From CAYWFF01 sp964458085 (GTDB lineage: Bacteria > Patescibacteriota > Microgenomatia > UBA8517), in contig CAYWFF010000035.1 in NCBI GenBank assembly GCA_964458085.1, forward strand, positions 1 to 8,783: a stretch of 8,783 nucleotides of DNA, written 5' to 3'. The position numbers and the translations under genes were made by a program. The notes under the pieces are model-generated. The model ran no database searches. It worked only from the letters and a program-made list of their open reading frames with translations, and had not been told where the DNA came from. Positions within the stretch are counted from its first letter, which is position 1. Every line of letters starts with the position of its first letter. This document shows positions 6,464-8,783 of this stretch, piece by piece.

Positions 6464-7021
6464 TTACAGGAATACAAAGTTTAAACCAATCAACCAGGCA
6501 AAAAACACAAGGATAACTATTTTTTGTACCAGTCCTTTCTTTACAACCTTAGTTTCAAACTTCGTATATAGCCTTAGTAGAAGTAATACTATTACAAATA
6601 GCGAAACAATTCCAAACACAACAGGACCATTGGTAATTAAATAAAAACTAAACACTAAAATGGACAAAACCGCAGTAAAGTTAGCTTTATCTACAACTTT
6701 TCCATGTAGACTCCGTTCATCTTTCGGATCAAATGGAAATAAGCCAATGAGTAACCAAAATAACCCCGATAACCCTAAGAAAATAGCGCCGAATTTGCCC
6801 AGTAAGTCCGTTACTTTTATTAAGTACAAACTAAAAAGTACCAGAAAAACACCAGGGATAACGAAACCAAAAATGTTCATAAACTTATGATACTTTCTGT
6901 CTTTCATGCCCAAATGACTTGTATAATCCCGAAGATGAGAATAGTTGGGAGTAATAAAACCAAGTATAACTATTGTTGACAGACTAAGTGTTACTGTTAT
7001 GAATCCTAAATAACGGAGCAT
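6464..7021 (-). CDS. DUF998-like six-helix integral membrane protein
   Basis: The 185-residue protein has six hydrophobic segments (about 4-23, 50-69, 76-95, 113-130, 132-151, 165-184) with short loops. Motifs resemble the DUF998 family: TPNYSHLRDYTSHLG (24-38) after helix 1, GLFPFDP (93-99) after helix 3, and ERSLHGKVVDKANF (102-115) with a conserved His before helix 4. DUF998 proteins lie in the cytoplasmic membrane and their biochemical role is unknown. The complete ORF ends in TAA. A -10-like CATAAT lies 5 bases before the ATG and no Shine-Dalgarno is present. Only 8 bases separate the ATG from the first codon of the decayed gene on the other strand, so its promoter lies within that gene's remains. 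Confidence 0.8.
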   Translation of the reverse strand: MLRYLGFITVTLSLSTIVILGFITPNYSHLRDYTSHLGMKDRKYHKFMNIFGFVIPGVFLVLFSLYLIKVTDLLGKFGAIFLGLSGLFWLLIGLFPFDPKDERSLHGKVVDKANFTAVLSILVFSFYLITNGPVVFGIVSLFVIVLLLLRLYTKFETKVVKKGLVQKIVILVFFAWLIGLNFVFL

Positions 7022-7024
7022 AAA

Positions 7025-7055
7025 ATATTATGCAACAAAACTTTGAGTTGGAAAA
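7025..7055 (-). promoter_or_regulatory. Weak promoter candidate of the DUF998-like gene
   Basis: On the minus strand CATAAT (7032-7027, 5 of 6), overlapping TAATAT (7030-7025), lies just before the ATG at 7021. The -35 at the expected distance (TTTTCC, 7055-7050) is poor. If used, the start of transcription would fall on the start codon itself, again giving a leaderless message. Confidence 0.3.
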
Positions 7056-7313
7056 GTGTGAGCCACTCTTACGATAGTTTGAACTCTATGATACAAGAAT
7101 TTATTGAGATTATAAAGTCTTTGCCAGAGATATTTTCACCACAACCGGCTTTAGCATTGGTTGAGGCATGAAGATTATTAAACAAAATTAACGAAGGGTG
7201 AATTATGGGATAAACTAACTACTATACTATCAGAAACACAGGGGCGGGGCGGTTATTGTAGATTTCATAGTCTCAAAGAAACTGACTAGCTGCGTCATAA
7301 ATATAGCCGAATT
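7030..7313 (+). pseudogene. Decayed gene of unknown family, about 95 codons
   Basis: No intact ORF exists here, but three consecutive frames carry protein-like sequence that joins into one product. Frame 1 from ATG 7030 reads MQQNFELEKCEPLL. Skipping one base near 7072 gives DSLNSMIQEFIEIIK and SLPEIFSPQPALALVEA. An in-frame TGA (7169-7171) is followed by RLLNKINEG. Skipping a T near 7199 gives ELWDKLTTILSETQGRGG and YCRFHSLKETD. A TAG (7287-7289) is followed by LRHKYSRIL. The two stops are each one C-to-T change from CGA and CAG, the usual route of decay. The predicted product is a mainly helical cytoplasmic protein, and I do not recognise the family. It ends at a terminator-like hairpin. 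The N-terminus is uncertain because the divergent gene starts 8 bases away. Confidence 0.5.
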
Positions 7314-7329
7314 TTGAAATCGGCTTTTT
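7305..7329 (+). terminator. Rho-independent terminator-like hairpin
   Basis: AGCCGA (7305-7310) pairs perfectly with TCGGCT (7320-7325) around a 9-base loop, and TTTTT (7325-7329) follows directly on the plus strand. The 6-base stem is short but GC-rich. It sits where the decayed gene would end, which supports that gene having once been transcribed in the plus direction. Confidence 0.6.
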
Positions 7330-7420
7330 GTGTTGTTGAAATGTTTGTACCATCTTGTAGTAGTTTGTAAAGTACAACAGCATAGTCATTATAAGACTTA
7401 CAACTAAATGGACCAAAAGA

Positions 7421-7448
7421 CACTAGATTTAAGGAGTGGAGTCTAGTG
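7421..7448 (-). terminator. Hairpin downstream of the membrane-protein gene, possible terminator
   Basis: CACTAGA (7421-7427) and TCTAGTG (7442-7448) form a perfect 7-base inverted repeat with a 14-base loop. It begins 13 bases past the stop codon of the minus-strand gene at 7461. On the minus strand the hairpin is followed by TCTTTT, a weak U-tract. The stem is only moderately stable, so termination is plausible rather than sure. The 7330-7420 stretch beside it holds nothing I can identify. Confidence 0.35.
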
Positions 7449-7460
7449 ATCAGGAGCTAA

Positions 7461-8084
7461 CTAATCAACAAATTCAAAAGTAGAAATTATTTGGCCAAAT
7501 ATTTCCTCTGCATTGTCTTCCTGCTGTTTTGAATAATCATATGCCGCTCTATAAGTACTCTTACTGTCTCCTTCTTTGGTTATAAAAATTGTCGTAAAAT
7601 CCCCCATACCCACTCCCCAACATTCATCAGAAACAACTTCCGTACTTGTTGCAATATATTTTTGGAGAATAAGGTCGTTTACAGTTTTTGATTCGACAAA
7701 ATCTTTACATTTTAGTTTATCGATATGGCCGACATTAGATTCGTTGTAAGTGTAGAGTGTTAAACCTTCATTTTCGGGAGCAAATACTAAATTATTATTC
7801 TCATCTAATATCCAGTTGCTGGGGTACTTAAATTTAACATTATTTAGGTTATATGTTTTCCAATCTCTAATTTCACTTAAATCGTTATTCAAAGTAGAAG
7901 TTGCATCAAATTTCTGATCCATATCCTTAGTTGAAAAATTATTTGTATTAAATGAATCTTTATTAATTTTTATATTCAAGAAGATAGCTAGTACGACCAA
8001 CAATATTCCCACTCCCACTAAAGGTATTATTATCCGATGGCTTCTAGATTTTTTTATTCCATTGTTAATCTTTTTATTAGCCAT
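7461..8084 (-). CDS. Single-pass membrane protein with PsbP/DUF-like extracytoplasmic domain
   Basis: The 207-residue protein has a basic N-terminus (MANKKINNGIKKSRSHR), one membrane segment (about 18-38), a Ser/Thr/Asn linker (about 40-70) and an exported domain. That domain begins WKTYNLNNVKFKYPSNW (75-91); the FKYPSNW pattern is common in bacterial lipoprotein-like or PsbP-like domains of unknown role. Two cysteines, C126 (KLKCKDF) and C155 (SDECWGV), could pair outside the cell. The basic N-terminus predicts cytoplasmic N and exported C. There is no lipobox or sortase signal. The ATG at 8084 is supported by a TATAAT ending 8 bases upstream and by the membrane segment following directly. 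It is divergent from the M23-like gene; a functional link is not demonstrable. It is a complete ORF with stop TAG. Confidence 0.78.
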   Translation of the reverse strand: MANKKINNGIKKSRSHRIIIPLVGVGILLVVLAIFLNIKINKDSFNTNNFSTKDMDQKFDATSTLNNDLSEIRDWKTYNLNNVKFKYPSNWILDENNNLVFAPENEGLTLYTYNESNVGHIDKLKCKDFVESKTVNDLILQKYIATSTEVVSDECWGVGMGDFTTIFITKEGDSKSTYRAAYDYSKQQEDNAEEIFGQIISTFEFVD

Positions 8085-8092
8085 TTGGAGAT

Positions 8093-8121
8093 ATTATAGC
8101 TGAGTATTCTGTTTATTTCCA
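8093..8121 (-). promoter_or_regulatory. Promoter of the single-pass membrane protein gene
   Basis: On the minus strand TGGAAA (8121-8116, 4 of 6) and a perfect TATAAT (8098-8093) are 17 bases apart. The -10 ends 8 bases before the ATG at 8084, so transcription would start about one base before the start codon. The gap (ATCTCCAA) holds no Shine-Dalgarno. Confidence 0.6.
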
Positions 8122-8174
8122 CATTCCTGTCCTTTTTCAATTAAATCGAACTTAGACAATCAGGTCACAAACTG

Positions 8175-8203
8175 TTGTTTTTCTGTATACAAATCATTAA
8201 TAT
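8175..8203 (+). promoter_or_regulatory. Candidate promoter of the M23-like gene
   Basis: TTGTTT (8175-8180, 3 of 6) and TAATAT (8198-8203, 4 of 6) are 17 bases apart, with a predicted start near 8210. This gives a leader of about 57 bases to the GTG at 8267 or 140 to the ATG at 8351. The match is weak, and a nearby TATAGC (8209-8214) is an alternative -10. Confidence 0.3.
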
Positions 8204-8253
8204 TGGGCTATAGCTCTTTAACAAACGAAGATTGTGTATTTTGTTTGCGAATC

Positions 8254-8260
8254 AAGGAGG
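8254..8260 (+). promoter_or_regulatory. Strong Shine-Dalgarno for a GTG start
   Basis: AAGGAGG lies 6 bases before GTG 8267-8269. That GTG is in frame with the ATG at 8351 and no stop lies between them. A second Shine-Dalgarno, AGGAG (8339-8343), lies 7 bases before the ATG. This gene is the only one in the window with a clear ribosome binding site. Confidence 0.55.
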
Positions 8261-8266
8261 CAAAAA

Positions 8267-8783
8267 GTGGACAGACAATTGAATACCTCAAGGGGAAAGA
8301 ATTGTTCTATCTCAGTTAGTCAATCTATCAGAAGTAAAAGGAGAATTTCGATGGACGCCAGTCAGGCTCTAAAGAGATTGGCAGTAGTATCACTCATCCT
8401 GAGCATACTACTCGCAGGATTTCCAATCCGACCACATCGTGTCTTTGCAACCTCCGATGCAAACATCGGGGGATTCCTATATGCTTGGGAAGGTGAAAAG
8501 AAAACTGCAGGGACGTCAAACCCTCACAATGGCAACGCCGTTGACTTTGTAACACTATCAGGTTCCCAAGAGTACTCTGTATTGACTCCAAAGGAGGGAG
8601 TTGTTGTCGACTATTTCGATGCGTATCCAAATACGCCACAATCGACATGTGGAGGGTATTCGCGTTCACTATTTGTGAACTACGTTCTTTTGGGACACGG
8701 TCCTTTTACCAATGGTAAATATGATCATTACACTCTGATATATCACTTGGTACAGGGATCGGCTTCGCAGGCAGGAGTTCAAA
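8267..8783 (+). CDS. Secreted M23-like metallopeptidase, 3' end outside the window
   Basis: The frame is open from a stop at 8219 to the right edge. From the ATG at 8351 the protein begins with two basic residues (K8, R9), a hydrophobic core (about 10-24) and a likely signal cleavage after VFA (33). The mature part matches the start of an M23 (lysostaphin/LytM-like) domain. HNGNAVDF (H59, D65) resembles the first zinc-ligand motif, although it is HxGxxxD rather than the usual HxGxD. TPKEGVVVDYF matches the conserved glycine strand, and TLIYHLVQGS (H132) matches the Y-x-HL segment. The final HxH motif would lie beyond the window. Such enzymes cut peptidoglycan cross-links, and inactive members act as regulators or adaptors. 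The GTG at 8267 has the better ribosome binding site but would put 28 polar residues before the signal peptide; the ATG at 8351 gives a conventional one. The ATG may be the true start. GC content is visibly higher than in the neighbouring minus-strand gene. Confidence 0.7.
   Translation, partial: MDRQLNTSRGKNCSISVSQSIRSKRRISMDASQALKRLAVVSLILSILLAGFPIRPHRVFATSDANIGGFLYAWEGEKKTAGTSNPHNGNAVDFVTLSGSQEYSVLTPKEGVVVDYFDAYPNTPQSTCGGYSRSLFVNYVLLGHGPFTNGKYDHYTLIYHLVQGSASQAGVQ

Noticed and set aside
6316..6516. Plus-strand 66-codon ORF between the propeller and DUF998-like genes
   Set aside because: It overlaps both minus-strand frames, has no ribosome binding site, and its translation lacks protein-like pattern compared with the opposite frame.
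6660..6890. Plus-strand 76-codon ORF
   Set aside because: It is antisense to the DUF998-like six-helix gene, with Lys/Asn/Pro-rich low-quality translation.
7169..7201. TGA codons read as glycine (genetic code 25 as in Gracilibacteria)
   Set aside because: Lon, LCP and the other intact genes have no in-frame TGA, and the second TGA is better explained by a one-base shift to ELWDKL. Ordinary decay fits better than recoding.
8394..8669. Minus-strand 91-codon ORF at the right end
   Set aside because: It is antisense to the M23-like frame, which has a signal peptide, Shine-Dalgarno and family motifs. The minus translation has no recognisable pattern.

Overview
The window looks like a piece of a small-genome, low-to-moderate GC bacterium. 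The best guess is a Candidatus Patescibacteria (CPR) lineage, possibly Microgenomates-like. This is inferred from protein style: a LytR-CpsA-Psr (LCP) protein with a Cys-bearing insertion, a secreted NHL-type propeller protein, several short membrane-anchored proteins of unknown function, and -10 boxes that sit directly in front of start codons. No rRNA, tRNA, CRISPR array, transposase or phage gene was seen, so the taxonomic call is only moderately sure.

Left part (1-3146, + strand): the 3' three-quarters or more of an ATP-dependent LonA protease, cut by the left edge, followed after 40 bases by a complete LCP-family cell-envelope protein with its own TATAAT box. A DUF1801-type protein (3156-3533, - strand) converges on it with a 9-base gap.

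Centre (3534-6249): a 130-base divergent promoter region, then a large + strand gene for a secreted six-bladed NHL-like beta-propeller with a long beta-rich tail. This gene is broken, at least as sequenced. It loses one base in blade 2 and gains one at the start of blade 6, so it appears as three overlapping reading frames. A further frame ambiguity at an A7 run decides whether the protein ends in a Cys/Trp tail or in a hydrophobic membrane anchor.

Right part (6218-8783): a small uncertain ORF and a six-helix DUF998-like membrane protein on the - strand; then a 439-base stretch holding a decayed gene (two nonsense codons, two frameshifts) that ends at an intrinsic-terminator-like hairpin; then a - strand single-pass membrane protein with an extracytoplasmic domain. 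Divergent from that is the 5' part of a secreted M23-like peptidase with a strong Shine-Dalgarno, cut by the right edge and reading from 8267 or 8351.

Most of the recognisable genes concern the cell envelope: wall-polymer ligation (LCP), wall peptidase-like (M23), a surface propeller and two membrane proteins. Lon gives cytoplasmic protein quality control. Nothing shows that they form one pathway. Nearly every gene has its own promoter and the strands alternate, so this reads as a collection of separately transcribed genes. I found no clear new defence or mobile system. The most unusual items are the frame-disrupted propeller gene with its alternative C-terminus, the decayed gene, and the start-proximal promoter layout.
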